DNA of 64,000 nt from Ruficoccus sp. ZRK36 (lineage in GTDB: Bacteria > Verrucomicrobiota > Verrucomicrobiia > Opitutales > Cerasicoccaceae), in assembly GCF_019603315.1 (NCBI RefSeq), contig NZ_CP080649.1, positions 1,565,501 to 1,629,500 of the forward strand, given 5' to 3'. This document shows positions 53,159-62,510 of this stretch, one piece after another; within the stretch, counting starts at the first letter, position 1; each line of letters begins with the position of its first letter. The notes under the pieces were generated by a model. The model searched no databases. It was not told the DNA's origin and saw nothing but the letters and a program-made list of their open reading frames with translations. A program made the position numbers and the translations under genes.

Positions 53159-54550
53159 ATGAGTACGAATAAACCCAATCTCCTCTTTGTTTTTAGTGAC
53201 CAGCATCGTTGGTGCGATCTTGGATGCTATGGGAATGGAGAAGTTGTCAGCCCACATTTTAACGCCTTCGCGGGTGAAGGGTTGCGCTTGGACCAATGCT
53301 ACTCGCACTGCCCTCTTTGTGTTCCGGCTCGGGGCACGCTCTTGACCGCGCGTCATGCGATGAAGCATCGTGCCGCTGCCAATGATCTGCCTATCGATAC
53401 CAGCCTCGAAAGCGTCGCTCACGTGCTAAACCGAGCCGGCTACCAAAGCGGCTATATCGGGAAATGGCATCTGGCGGGAGTCCCTCGCGAGCAGGCCGTC
53501 GCACCGGAAAATCGCCTTGGCTTTCAACACTGGAAGGTTCGCCAGTGCAGCCATGATTACCTTAAGCCGGAGTATCACGACAAGGAGGGTGTGCTCCATC
53601 AATGCCCGGGTTACGAGCCGGCAGTCCAAACCGATCTGGCTCAAGCATTCATCCGCGAGCATCAGGACCAGCCATGGGGACTCGTGCTCTCCTGGGGGCC
53701 GCCCCATGACCCCTATGCTGCGGTCCCAGACCGTTACAAGACGTTGTTCGATCCGGATAAACTCAGCCTGCGTCCAAATGTCCCCGAGCGCATCGAGAAG
53801 TCATACCGTGGGCCCCTCGATCGTGATGCCATACGCCATGACCTGGCCGGGTACTATGCACACATAGCGGCCCTAGACGAGCAGTTCGGGCGTCTGGTCC
53901 AGCATGTTAAGGATCTTGGCCTCTGGGAAAATACGCTCATCGTTTACAGCAGCGACCATGGGGATCTCATGGGGAGTCAGGGCTTCACACAGAAACAGCT
54001 GCCGTACGAAGAGTCTGCTCATGTCCCTTTGCTTATCGGAGGGGGACTGCCGCAGCTTCGCCAGGGCACCTGCTGTGAGCTTATTGGCTTGGTCGATCTG
54101 TTCCCTACGCTGCTTGGGGCGTTGGGCTTATCCTATGCCTCAGACATCGACGGCAGCGACCTGAGTGCTTTGCTTTCGGATTCATCTGCGAAGGGGAGAG
54201 AAGCCCTCTACTTGAACAATCCGATCCCCTGCCACTTTGGGGCAGATCGGGGGGATGCCTCCTGGCGTGCCATCCGCAAGGGTAGCTACTGCTTTGCGAT
54301 GAATCTCGACGATGGTACCGACTGGTTCCTCTACGACCTGGCTAAGGACCCTTACCAGCAGGAGAACCTGCTGATGAAAACGCCGGAAATGGACCGACTC
54401 GCCAGTGAACTTCGCCAGGAGCTATTCTGTATGGTACAGGCGTATGATGACGCGCTCCCAGGGGAGCAACTGATTGCAAAATACCAGCTCACGGAAGCCT
54501 GGAACACGAGCCAACGTTTTTTCAACCTGCCTGCCTTGAACGAATCGTAG
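53159..54550 (+). CDS. S1-family sulfatase
   Basis: A 463-residue sulfatase with the motif C54-V-P-A-R58 (CPLCVPARGTLLTA), first metal segment FVFSDQHRWCD (Asp followed by Gln), GYIGKWHLAG and YSSDHGDLMGSQGF. This C-x-P-x-R and DQH pattern is common in sulfatases for glycosaminoglycan-like and algal glycans. No signal peptide was found. It follows the decayed CBM6-like stretch by 65 bases and is followed 55 bases later by the FAD-dependent oxidoreductase gene, so the two may be co-transcribed. The window holds no formylglycine-generating enzyme; it must be encoded elsewhere. Confidence 0.94.
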   Translation: MSTNKPNLLFVFSDQHRWCDLGCYGNGEVVSPHFNAFAGEGLRLDQCYSHCPLCVPARGTLLTARHAMKHRAAANDLPIDTSLESVAHVLNRAGYQSGYIGKWHLAGVPREQAVAPENRLGFQHWKVRQCSHDYLKPEYHDKEGVLHQCPGYEPAVQTDLAQAFIREHQDQPWGLVLSWGPPHDPYAAVPDRYKTLFDPDKLSLRPNVPERIEKSYRGPLDRDAIRHDLAGYYAHIAALDEQFGRLVQHVKDLGLWENTLIVYSSDHGDLMGSQGFTQKQLPYEESAHVPLLIGGGLPQLRQGTCCELIGLVDLFPTLLGALGLSYASDIDGSDLSALLSDSSAKGREALYLNNPIPCHFGADRGDASWRAIRKGSYCFAMNLDDGTDWFLYDLAKDPYQQENLLMKTPEMDRLASELRQELFCMVQAYDDALPGEQLIAKYQLTEAWNTSQRFFNLPALNES

Positions 54551-54605
54551 GCCATAGTGAAAACAGAGAGATGCTTTAACGTCTCACTTAACCCATATAC
54601 AATAA

Positions 54606-55934
54606 ATGCACATCAATACAGATTGCCTGGTAATAGGAGGAGGGCCCGCGGGATATGCCGCAGCTTGGGCCGCTGCGCACATGGGGGTGAAGACCGTCAT
54701 CGCCGAGCGCTATGGTTTTCTGGGTGGCATGGGTACGGTTGCCGGTCTGAACTCCTTTCTGAATCATCATTACGAGGATAAGGAAGACCTCTCAGATGGC
54801 GTTTATCGGCGTCTGGTGCGACGACTTTACCAAGCCGGGAGTATGTATCGAGCCTGGGAGCCAAATGTCGATGTATTCGACCTCGAAGATCTCAAATCTA
54901 CGATGGAAGTCTCGTTGGCGGAAGAAGGCGTCCGTATCTTGTATCACTGTGCCTTCGACACAATCCGCAGGTCAGGAAAAGGCCATACTCTCCGGTTTGT
55001 TGGCAAAGGCGACGAGGTTTTTGTCGATGCTCAATACGTCATCGATACGACCGGTGACGCCGATGTCTGCGCCAAAGCAGGTGTTCCAGTCTCGTATGGC
55101 AACAACGGCGCCAGGGATATGGCACAGCCGATGAGTATGATCGTACAGTTGGCTGGCTTTAACCCTTCAGCGTACGCGGCTGCGGGTTTTAGCCTGAGCG
55201 CGACCGGCCATGCCTGTCAGGGCGATTGCTGGAGAGAGGAAATCCATGCTGCCCGAGAAGCCGGGGAATGGTCGATCCCGCGGGACAGTATCGCTATGTG
55301 GTGGAGCTCGCCCAAAGACTCTACCCACATCTTTATAAATGGGACGCGCGTACAAGGGCTTTTGGGGTGTGACCCCGAACAACTGAGCCAGGCAGAAATG
55401 GAAGGCCGACGTCAGGCCAGGGAGCTCGCCATGTTTTTCCGTAAATACGTCCCCGGCTTTGAGCATGCCTATCTTCTGGCGACAGGGCCGCAAATCGGTG
55501 TGCGAGAAACGAGGCGCATCGTTGGGGATTATGTCCTGACGAAAGATGATGTGTTCAACGGCTATCATCCTGATGACACGGTGGCCGAATGTGCGTATCC
55601 GATCGACATTCATGCTGCCCAAGGCCTTGCGACCAATGTCTACAAAGACAGATCCATTCGCTACTGGGTCCCGTATCGTTGTTTAGTCCCCAAGGGCGCG
55701 GATAATATGCTGGCCGCAGGCCGCTGCATCAGCGCAGACCATCAGGCGGCAGGCAGTTTTCGTGTCATGCCGACATGTATGTCACTGGGGGAAGCTGCGG
55801 GGACCGCCGTGGGGATTGCCGCTCAAGAAAAAACCTCCTTGGAGAACCTGAATGGAGCAGCCGTGCGCCATGTTATGGATACGCGCCGTGGCAACGCATT
55901 GACCGACCCCGGCACGGGCGTCTTTACTCCTTGA
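54606..55934 (+). CDS. FAD-dependent oxidoreductase (FAD_oxidored, PF12831 type)
   Basis: A 442-residue flavoprotein. The N-terminal dinucleotide-binding motif GGGPAGYAAAWAA (residues 11-23), the AERYGFLGGMGTVAG segment, TTGDADVCAKAG in the middle and MLAAGRCISADHQAAGSFRVMPTCMSLGEAAG near the end match the FAD-dependent oxidoreductase family that is often encoded next to sulfatases and polysaccharide-utilising genes. The reaction is unknown; oxidation of a sugar or sugar acid is possible. ATG 54606 starts it. It has no signal peptide. Downstream lies a terminator at 56136-56166. Confidence 0.9.
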   Translation: MHINTDCLVIGGGPAGYAAAWAAAHMGVKTVIAERYGFLGGMGTVAGLNSFLNHHYEDKEDLSDGVYRRLVRRLYQAGSMYRAWEPNVDVFDLEDLKSTMEVSLAEEGVRILYHCAFDTIRRSGKGHTLRFVGKGDEVFVDAQYVIDTTGDADVCAKAGVPVSYGNNGARDMAQPMSMIVQLAGFNPSAYAAAGFSLSATGHACQGDCWREEIHAAREAGEWSIPRDSIAMWWSSPKDSTHIFINGTRVQGLLGCDPEQLSQAEMEGRRQARELAMFFRKYVPGFEHAYLLATGPQIGVRETRRIVGDYVLTKDDVFNGYHPDDTVAECAYPIDIHAAQGLATNVYKDRSIRYWVPYRCLVPKGADNMLAAGRCISADHQAAGSFRVMPTCMSLGEAAGTAVGIAAQEKTSLENLNGAAVRHVMDTRRGNALTDPGTGVFTP

Positions 55935-56135
55935 TTCCATACATGGCTATCAATAGGGTGATTATGATTTTTTGAGCGTTTGACGGCTGTATTTTCTGTT
56001 CGGGGAGAGCTATTCAGCACCAGGCTTCCGCACCACTCGTGGTGGTAAGATACTTGGTCTTGAAGCTGCTTCTGGCAGCAAGGATTTACCTCTGGTTTTG
56101 GAGATTGATCCCATCTCTATATGAAATTCTCCACG

Positions 56136-56166
56136 AAAAAACCCGCAGTGATTGCTGCGGGTTTTT
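56136..56166. terminator. Bidirectional terminator next to the tRNA fragment
   Basis: ACCCGCAG (56141-56148) pairs with CTGCGGGT (56155-56162) around a six-base loop, flanked by six A on the left and five T on the right. It should stop transcripts in either direction. On the minus strand it lies directly downstream of the tRNA 3' end fragment, as a tRNA terminator would. Confidence 0.88.
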
Positions 56167-56172
56167 AAATAG

Positions 56173-56200
56173 TGGCGGGATGGACGGGACTCGAACCCGC
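56173..56200 (-). other. 3' end fragment of a tRNA gene (T arm, acceptor, CCA); candidate att site
   Basis: On the minus strand, 56200 to 56173 reads a 17-base T arm (GCGGGTTCGAGTCCCGT, five paired bases), seven acceptor bases (CCATCCC), discriminator G and an encoded CCA. That spacing is exactly right for a tRNA 3' end. No matching 5' acceptor strand (GGGATGG) exists within the next several hundred bases, so the tRNA is incomplete. A GGTG/CACC hairpin (56202-56214) just 5' of it could be a leftover of a variable arm. Such 3' fragments are left when elements integrate into tRNA genes. By polarity the inserted DNA would lie at higher coordinates, with the intact tRNA beyond the window. Confidence 0.7.
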
Positions 56201-56402
56201 TGGTGGACTTCACCTATTTTCACTCGGTTTCCCTTCCTGTTACTCAACAGCAACTTGAATAAGTAACCGATGGCATGCAAATGCAGGTAGATGCACCAAC
56301 ATGCTTCGTTTTTGGAAAATATGAATGCGGCTTCAATGTGCCATCAGGTAACGAATGTTTGTCCATACGCGAAGCTCATATCAAGGGGTAGGGGGGGCGG
56401 TG

Positions 56403-57827
56403 CTATAGCTTGCCTCGGCGGGTTTCCAGTCGCAGACGGATATCCGCCAACCGGTTGCGCGTTAGCGGATAATAAAGAATCAACCCGAGTGATAGCATCC
56501 AGATCGTTACTGGAATAAGCAGGAACATCCACGTCATGCGGGCAAGGACTTCTGGTGTTTGTGTTGTCTCAGATACATCGAAGCCAGATAGCTCTAACGT
56601 GAAGCCTCCAATACCCATTGCGCATGTGTTGGCTGCCTTGATGAACCAGGAATAAAATGCATTAAGTGATCCTTCCCGTCTCCTTAGGGTTCCCAATTCG
56701 TCATAGTCGGCTACGTCGGCCTTCATCGATGGAAGAAATAACCAAATGGCAGAGAAGCCTCCTGCTTGCATCGCGGCGGGAATAAGCTGGAGGTAGGGCC
56801 TACTCGGATCGAGACAGAAGTAGTAAATAAGTTGACCTGTCATGGCGACAAGTAGCATGGCTATAACAAGAGTTTTCTTGTCATATTTTTCACTGAGCCT
56901 CGTTAGTATCGGAAGTGAAGCAATGCCCACTACAACGATGACGGTGTAGCGCCAGCCATCGATGACCGAAGCGCTAGCTAAATTCCCGTTGTTGATGAGA
57001 TATATGTTAACGTATTGCCCCAGGCTGACAACGGAACTGTTGCCGAGTGAGAGGAAAAACGAGGAACCTACAAGAAACCACAAGGGTTTACAGGTAATGC
57101 TTTCCCGTAGGCTTTGCCAAAAAGGTTCTTTGGCCTGCTTGGAGGCCTCCTTTTCATAGTAGCGTTCTTTGACAAAGAGCGCTGGCATAATTCCGATGGC
57201 GACGATGAGCGCCGCGAAGTACCAACTGCAGCTCAAGACGCCATTTACGATGTCAGGATCACCCGTGACGGGGTCTGCAAACCAAGGACCTGTGACAATG
57301 GCCATGATCCAGCCTCCTCCAAGTGCGACAAGCTTGGAAAAGAATGACATCCAAGCCGTCAAGTGGGTGCGTTCGTCGTAGTTTGGCGTCAACTCCAATT
57401 GCAGGCCGAAATAGGGCATCGACCAACACGTGTACGAAGTGAAAAAGAGCCACCCAACAAACAAAAGATAGAAAAAGACACCCATTTCGCTCCAGCCCTC
57501 TGGAGGTCGCCAGAGAAACGGATAGACCATCGCAGTCGCTATTGCCCCAACGAACATGAACGGTCTTCGCCGTCCCCAGCGCGTGCGGGCATTGTCTGAG
57601 ATGTTTCCCATTACGGGATCCGAAATCGCATCCCAGCCTCTTAGGATCATCAAGCAAGTGCCCAGCAGGATCGGGCGAATTCCCAGACCAATATTGAAGT
57701 ACGGCATCCAGAGGATGTTAATCGTCACTCCTGTGGCGAAGTAATCCATCTTACCCCCCAAGGCGAAAGCGATCTTTTGTCCCAAGGGTATGCGGTCGGA
57801 CTGGGGAATCGGAGATTTCGAAGACAT
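56403..57827 (-). CDS. GPH-family (glycoside-pentoside-hexuronide:cation) symporter
   Basis: A 474-residue inner-membrane transporter with about 12 hydrophobic helices. The beginning KIAFALGGKMDYFATG, the RGWDAISDPVMGNISDNARTRWGRRRPFM loop, which is the signature of the GPH/MFS_2 family, and YDELGTLRRREGSLNAFYSWFIKAA are present. GPH transporters take up melibiose, xylosides, glucuronides and similar sugars together with H+ or Na+. It is divergent from the PEP-CTERM gene at 58029. By context it imports oligosaccharides or uronides freed by the secreted enzymes. GC content appears lower than in the first part of the window. Confidence 0.93.
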   Translation of the reverse strand: MSSKSPIPQSDRIPLGQKIAFALGGKMDYFATGVTINILWMPYFNIGLGIRPILLGTCLMILRGWDAISDPVMGNISDNARTRWGRRRPFMFVGAIATAMVYPFLWRPPEGWSEMGVFFYLLFVGWLFFTSYTCWSMPYFGLQLELTPNYDERTHLTAWMSFFSKLVALGGGWIMAIVTGPWFADPVTGDPDIVNGVLSCSWYFAALIVAIGIMPALFVKERYYEKEASKQAKEPFWQSLRESITCKPLWFLVGSSFFLSLGNSSVVSLGQYVNIYLINNGNLASASVIDGWRYTVIVVVGIASLPILTRLSEKYDKKTLVIAMLLVAMTGQLIYYFCLDPSRPYLQLIPAAMQAGGFSAIWLFLPSMKADVADYDELGTLRRREGSLNAFYSWFIKAANTCAMGIGGFTLELSGFDVSETTQTPEVLARMTWMFLLIPVTIWMLSLGLILYYPLTRNRLADIRLRLETRRGKL

Positions 57828-58028
57828 ATTAAATATAACTAAATGAATATTGCGTTGGGGGATCGGTTGTTGTGTCGCTGGCTATGTGCATTGCGCCTAC
57901 TATCTGACTGTCAGGCTTGGAGAAAATAATCTGAATCCTCGGGCGTGACTGTGCGTTGGATGCATCAAATTAGCCATGTGAAATTCATTATTGACACGCG
58001 TCAATTTTCGTCAACGATAAACTCCATT

Positions 58029-58871
58029 ATGAAAAAAACCTACCCAAACCCTGTCCGTTGTTCTTGCCTTTTGACGTTCTTATTCGCCCTGTTGATGCCC
58101 AATATCGGGATGTCTCAGCTTGTGACGAATGCGACATTTGAGTTAGATACCATTGGGGATGCGCCGCCCGCCCCTTTTACTACTGCGTCTGATACTGGTG
58201 CCAATAGCATCACCGTAGAGGATACATCTTCCATTGCTTCCAGTGCCTTGGGAACTGGGGTAAAATCCGTTTATATCGTCAATGGATCTAGCACCAGTGG
58301 CAGCCCTGCGCTGTATGCTCCGGAATCAGCTGATCTCAACCAAGCATTAATGCTATCCGCCGATTTCTACCTTCCCGCTGCGAGTTGGACGAGTAGCAAC
58401 AACATTAGCCTGGCCGTTTATGGGGTGAGCAGCTCTAGTGGCCTGGAGGTGCAGGCCTATCGTGTTACATTCAGGGGGAGTTCCGATGATATGAACCTTC
58501 AAGACAGCAACGGGACTTCCTCTCCCAGCCTTGCCATTAACAGTTGGGGTACGGGAGTTGACGAATGGTATCGAATCACTCTGTCTGTTGGGGCTCTTGA
58601 TACTAGCGAAGATACGCTCACGCTCAGCATCTATGATTCCAGTGGCACACTGATTAGCAGTGCAGCGAACCGGTCCATGGCAGACATAACGTCGATTACT
58701 CAACTTCGACTTTGGGACAACTCGGCAGGGTCTACTGTCGGTAGTTTTTACGTGGACAATGTCAGTCTCTCTACGATCCCTGAGCCGCAGGCCTCCTCCA
58801 TGTTGTTTCTTATAGGTGTAGGGCTGCTAGCTGGAGCTAGCTTCTTTAAGCTACGCGCCGCGAAGCGCTAG
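58029..58871 (+). CDS. PEP-CTERM sorting-domain protein (paralogue C)
   Basis: A 280-residue secreted protein with a signal peptide (CLLTFLFALLMPNIGMSQ), a beta-rich Ser/Thr-rich mature domain (FELDTIGDAPPAPF at the start, AALMLSADFYLPAASW-like strand, SFYVDNVSLSTIPE at the end) and the PEP-CTERM tail IPEPQASSM, hydrophobic helix and basic end (KLRAAKR). It is only distantly like paralogues A and B but has the same architecture. ATG 58029 begins the signal peptide. It is the first gene of an apparent operon with a glycosidase (gap of 16 bases), an H-X9-DG prepilin (overlap) and a LacI regulator. Confidence 0.86.
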   Translation: MKKTYPNPVRCSCLLTFLFALLMPNIGMSQLVTNATFELDTIGDAPPAPFTTASDTGANSITVEDTSSIASSALGTGVKSVYIVNGSSTSGSPALYAPESADLNQALMLSADFYLPAASWTSSNNISLAVYGVSSSSGLEVQAYRVTFRGSSDDMNLQDSNGTSSPSLAINSWGTGVDEWYRITLSVGALDTSEDTLTLSIYDSSGTLISSAANRSMADITSITQLRLWDNSAGSTVGSFYVDNVSLSTIPEPQASSMLFLIGVGLLAGASFFKLRAAKR

Positions 58872-58887
58872 AATTGTTCTCGTTAAT

Positions 58888-60684
58888 TTGCAAATCGACC
58901 CCTGCATGCACCACAGTAATTATCCTCAAAGCCCCAGTCCCATTTATTCTCGTTTGGGCAATCGTGTGTCCCTCCTGTTACTATGCCTGGCGGCTATATT
59001 TGGAAGTACACCACTCTTAGCGGCAGGTGAGGGTTTGACCCGCTTATCGTTGATTAGTCCCCATTTTCAAAGCATCTTTTTTCCGGATGAACCTCCGATC
59101 ATAGATCTGCTATTAGATAAGGGGGATAAGGATGCCACCTATTCCATCGATTATACGATTACGGATTATTTCGGTAAGTCGGTTGGCAAGGGGATGGTAG
59201 ACTATACTAATCCTAGAGGAAGAAGATGTTGGGCGAGGGTGAAACTGTCATTTGATGACGAAAATCCGATAGGATGGTTTGAGACGCTCTTTACGGTTCG
59301 AGACGCTGGTGGCAAAGTGGTCGCCACGTTAGTGAGCGATATTGCCATTGTTCCTCCCTTAAACCCAAATGCGCCCATTGATGATTCTTACTTCGGTGTG
59401 TCTGATTTTTTTGGGAGCGGTGGGTCGGCGCCGCCGTTGACGGCTGTTACTGTCTTGCCCGTGAAGCGATTGGGAGCCAAGTGGGTTCGTCTGATGGTGG
59501 GCTGGCAACAAATGCAGGACGGTCCGAACTCGCCGGTGGATTGGCGGATGATGGATCAAATTGTAAACAGTGCCGTAAATGCGCAGATACGAGTATTGCC
59601 GATGATGGGCCTTTGCCCTGAATGGGCCGTGGATTCCCCTGAGACAGTAAAAGAGATAATGCAAAATGAGAGAGGGGACAATGGAAAGGCGTTGAGGATA
59701 TGGGCGTTTCGCCCGCAAAAGGATTATTGGGAACGTTTTCTTTCTGAGGCCGTCACTCGCTACAAGGATAGAATCTCTTACTGGGAGGTTTGGAATGAAC
59801 CGAATGCCTCGAGCTACTGGCAGGATGGGGACCCCACCACCTACGGAGACTTTTTCGCTGAAAGTTATACGGTGATCAAAGAGGCAGACCCGCATGCGAT
59901 TCCAGTGATGGGGGGTATTTCTGGAGTCAAAGCGAGCTGGCTTAAGGAATTGGGAAAGACTCCGGCAGGTCCGCTTATTGATATTGTTAATGTGCATCCG
60001 TATCGGCCTCCTGCGTCGCCTCCCGAGAAGGGGAGTCCCGAGTCCTCTCCGGGATATGGGCGTAATACCCTCGTTAACGATCTGAATGCGGCAAAGAGAA
60101 TGATGGCGCATTTTCCTCCAACGCTTTCCGGTAAACCACGTGAACTGTGGGCTGGAGAAGCGGGATACAATACATTGCCAGGTTTTCCGCCTCCTCTTCA
60201 CAAGGCTGTCTCAGAAAAAGAAATGGCCAAGTTGCTTGTCAGGACAATGGTTTTGGCTCACAGCGCAGGAGCAAAGAAGTTTTTCTGGTGGCGGTTGATC
60301 GATACGTACGGAGCGGGTATGGGGCTGCTTCGTAATCCCTCGGGGCATTTCCAGCCAAAGCCCGGCTATGCTGCCTACGCTGTCTTGGAAAGGATGATTG
60401 GCCAGGCTAGTGGACCGGGAAAAAGAATGCCTGATGAGTCGGGCAATGTCTACGCCATCGTCTTCCAGCGCCCACAGGGGCCCGTATGGGTTGTTTGGGG
60501 AATCGAAGACGGGATGACGTGGAATGTAGATGCTCCACAGGGCATTCGTCTGACGAATATGATGGGCATGTCGGAATATCAATCCGCTCAGGATGGTCGT
60601 GTATCTATCGAAGTAAGCACCGACCCTGTGTATATTGAATTTCTGAATGAAAAAGATACTCCTTCCGTAGATAGGCTGCCATGA
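58888..60684 (+). CDS. Exported clan GH-A glycoside hydrolase (GH39/GH5-like)
   Basis: A 598-residue exported enzyme. A signal region (VSLLLLCLAAIFGSTPLLAAG) is followed by a beta-sandwich of about 110 residues, a TIM-barrel with acid/base E304 in YWEVWNEPNASS and nucleophile E424 in ELWAGEAGY, and a C-terminal beta part (VYAIVFQRPQGPVWVVWG). The NEP motif with a second Glu after strand seven is typical of clan GH-A. GH39 (beta-xylosidase/iduronidase) is one option; others cannot be excluded. GTTTGC-type start is unclear: TTG 58888 or ATG 58906. It is followed by a prepilin gene whose ATG overlaps its stop codon (ATGA), evidence for coupled translation. Confidence 0.82.
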   Translation: MQIDPCMHHSNYPQSPSPIYSRLGNRVSLLLLCLAAIFGSTPLLAAGEGLTRLSLISPHFQSIFFPDEPPIIDLLLDKGDKDATYSIDYTITDYFGKSVGKGMVDYTNPRGRRCWARVKLSFDDENPIGWFETLFTVRDAGGKVVATLVSDIAIVPPLNPNAPIDDSYFGVSDFFGSGGSAPPLTAVTVLPVKRLGAKWVRLMVGWQQMQDGPNSPVDWRMMDQIVNSAVNAQIRVLPMMGLCPEWAVDSPETVKEIMQNERGDNGKALRIWAFRPQKDYWERFLSEAVTRYKDRISYWEVWNEPNASSYWQDGDPTTYGDFFAESYTVIKEADPHAIPVMGGISGVKASWLKELGKTPAGPLIDIVNVHPYRPPASPPEKGSPESSPGYGRNTLVNDLNAAKRMMAHFPPTLSGKPRELWAGEAGYNTLPGFPPPLHKAVSEKEMAKLLVRTMVLAHSAGAKKFFWWRLIDTYGAGMGLLRNPSGHFQPKPGYAAYAVLERMIGQASGPGKRMPDESGNVYAIVFQRPQGPVWVVWGIEDGMTWNVDAPQGIRLTNMMGMSEYQSAQDGRVSIEVSTDPVYIEFLNEKDTPSVDRLP

Positions 60685-61322
60685 ACAGGCAAGTTGGAGT
60701 GAAGAGCAGAATGAGGCTCCAGCAGCGAGCATTTACGTTAGTAGAAATACTCGTTGCTCTGATGGTCGTTGCGGTGCTTGCAGGGATCATTTCGTTAGCC
60801 CTGCCGAGTGTGGTAAAGCAAACCAGGCAGTCCAAATGCCTGTCAAATCTCCGTCAGATAGGCATCGGTTTTAAACTCTATGCCAGCGATCATCAGCAGG
60901 ACATTGTTTCAGGAGCTGCCTCGCCTTCTTGGTATCGAGTGCTTTGCAACGAGAACTATATTTCCAAGGACGTACTCTATTGCCCTGCGCGTGACAGTAT
61001 CTCTACCACTCCCAATAATTATTCCATGAACGGGCGTATAGGTGTAGGTCAATCGGGGACGATGGGTATTGAGAAAATGCCCCAGGCAGTCAACCCTGCT
61101 CAGACCATGTGTGTGGCAGATGCCCCCATGAGGAGCAAAGGCGTATTTTACTCTCTCATGTATCCCGCTGGTGATGCGAGGGCGCAGGCAGTTCACGACG
61201 ACGGGTTGAATATCCTGTATTTAGATGGTCATGTCAGTTGGGTTCAACTTTCTGACGTTTTCACGACTGGCGAGTCTCAGAAAGCAGGAAGCCCAGGCCA
61301 CATGTTTTGGTTTGGTGATTGA
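60681..61322 (+). CDS. Prepilin-like protein with H-X9-DG motif
   Basis: A 213-residue protein beginning with a prepilin leader and helix (LQQRAFTLVEILVALMVVAVLAG, Phe then Glu at +5) and ending in the H-X9-DG motif (HDDGLNILYLDGHVSWVQ). CLSNLRQIGIGFKLYASDHQQD, the typical segment after the helix, is also present. It overlaps the glycosidase gene by four bases, so it is translationally coupled to it. This is the second such prepilin beside a LacI gene in the window. Possible function: a surface pseudopilus or fibre used while degrading the glycan. Confidence 0.9.
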   Translation: MNRQVGVKSRMRLQQRAFTLVEILVALMVVAVLAGIISLALPSVVKQTRQSKCLSNLRQIGIGFKLYASDHQQDIVSGAASPSWYRVLCNENYISKDVLYCPARDSISTTPNNYSMNGRIGVGQSGTMGIEKMPQAVNPAQTMCVADAPMRSKGVFYSLMYPAGDARAQAVHDDGLNILYLDGHVSWVQLSDVFTTGESQKAGSPGHMFWFGD

Positions 61323-61490
61323 AGCGTTTTTGATCGATCCGGCCACATTTAATCATGCTGATTCTTGCCTAATTTCTACATGCCAACCGAGTATCAGGCT
61401 ACGCCAAAGAAGGTATTGTTGTCCAGTCCGCCCCAGCAGCCGATGTTCAGTGTTGCGAAAGCCGTCGGTGGCAAGCATGCTATAAAGGCA

Positions 61491-62510
61491 ATGCGTAAGC
61501 GGATCACGTCGCAACAATTGGCTGATTATTTAGGACTGGCCCGTTCAACGGTATCCATGGCCCTCAGTGATTCACCTAAGATAAAGAAGCAAACCAAGGA
61601 ATTGGTTCAGAGGGCGGCCCGTGAGTTGGACTATATCCCAAATGTGATTGCCAGGGCTATGCCCACCGGCAAAACCCGAGTGCTTGGATTTATCACTCAA
61701 TTGACTACGCCGGAAATCAAGTTTCGCTTGTTGATGGGAGTCATGAATGCGGCCACTGAGGCTGGGTATCACATCAAACTGATCCCAACAGAGTGGAAAA
61801 TGGATTCTGCCGAGATTGCTCGTATTTGCATTGGAGAATGCCTGGGAGGGGTCCTGGTGACTCAGGTTTGGGATGAGACGATAGGTGAGTTGGTTGAAAG
61901 TCTTCACGCGCGCTCTATCCCAGTTGCTACTATGTTAAGTGGCTTTTCTCACAGAAAAGTGGCCAACGCACTCTCCGATGACAGTGTGGGCATCCATGAA
62001 GCGATCGAGCATCTGGTGGGGTTGGGCCACCGGAAAATAGCTTATTTGGGGGGCGATCCTCAGGTGGCTTCTGAAAGGGCTCGTCGCGATGCCTTCCTGC
62101 ATGCGGTTAAGATTCATAAGTTAGCGCTCCCTTCGCGATTTCTTGTGGAAAAGAGCTTTATTGCTGACGAAGCAAAGGTGGCCTTTCGGACTATGCTTGA
62201 ATCCGGCCCGCCTCCTAGCGCGGTACTGTGCGGGAATGACCAAATTGCCATGGTGGCCATACGTACGGCACGTAGCATGGGGGTTAATGTCCCCACAGAC
62301 ATTTCGGTGGTAGGCTTTTCAAACACGGAAATGGCGAAGTGGTGTGATCCGCCTTTGGCATCTATTAATCAAGGCTTCGAAGAAGTTGGCAAAATGGCGA
62401 CACAGGCGGTGCTGCGGGCATTAGCTAAAAATCGCATCAGCACATCAGTCCGAAAGAGTGTTCCCAGCCATTTTATTGCCCGTGCCTCCACGGCTCCGGC
62501 GCATAAATGA
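61491..62510 (+). CDS. LacI-family transcriptional regulator
   Basis: A LacI-type regulator with helix-turn-helix MRKRITSQQLADYLGLARSTVSMALSDS, hinge YIPNVIARAM and the periplasmic-binding-like core (RVLGFITQLTTPEIK, GGVLVTQVWDE, GHRKIAYLGGDPQ, SAVLCGNDQIAMVAIRTARSMG). From ATG 61491 it has 339 residues, the usual length; ATG 61443 or TTG 61365 would extend the N-terminus. It lies 168 bases after the prepilin gene, probably under its own or a shared promoter. It likely represses the upstream PEP-CTERM-glycosidase-prepilin operon in the absence of the sugar. Confidence 0.92.
   Translation: MRKRITSQQLADYLGLARSTVSMALSDSPKIKKQTKELVQRAARELDYIPNVIARAMPTGKTRVLGFITQLTTPEIKFRLLMGVMNAATEAGYHIKLIPTEWKMDSAEIARICIGECLGGVLVTQVWDETIGELVESLHARSIPVATMLSGFSHRKVANALSDDSVGIHEAIEHLVGLGHRKIAYLGGDPQVASERARRDAFLHAVKIHKLALPSRFLVEKSFIADEAKVAFRTMLESGPPPSAVLCGNDQIAMVAIRTARSMGVNVPTDISVVGFSNTEMAKWCDPPLASINQGFEEVGKMATQAVLRALAKNRISTSVRKSVPSHFIARASTAPAHK

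Noticed and set aside
56136-56214. The tRNA-like 3' end as part of a tmRNA gene
   Set aside because: The segment 5' of the T arm does not resemble tmRNA, no tag-peptide frame was seen, and no 5' partner for the acceptor was found within several hundred bases.
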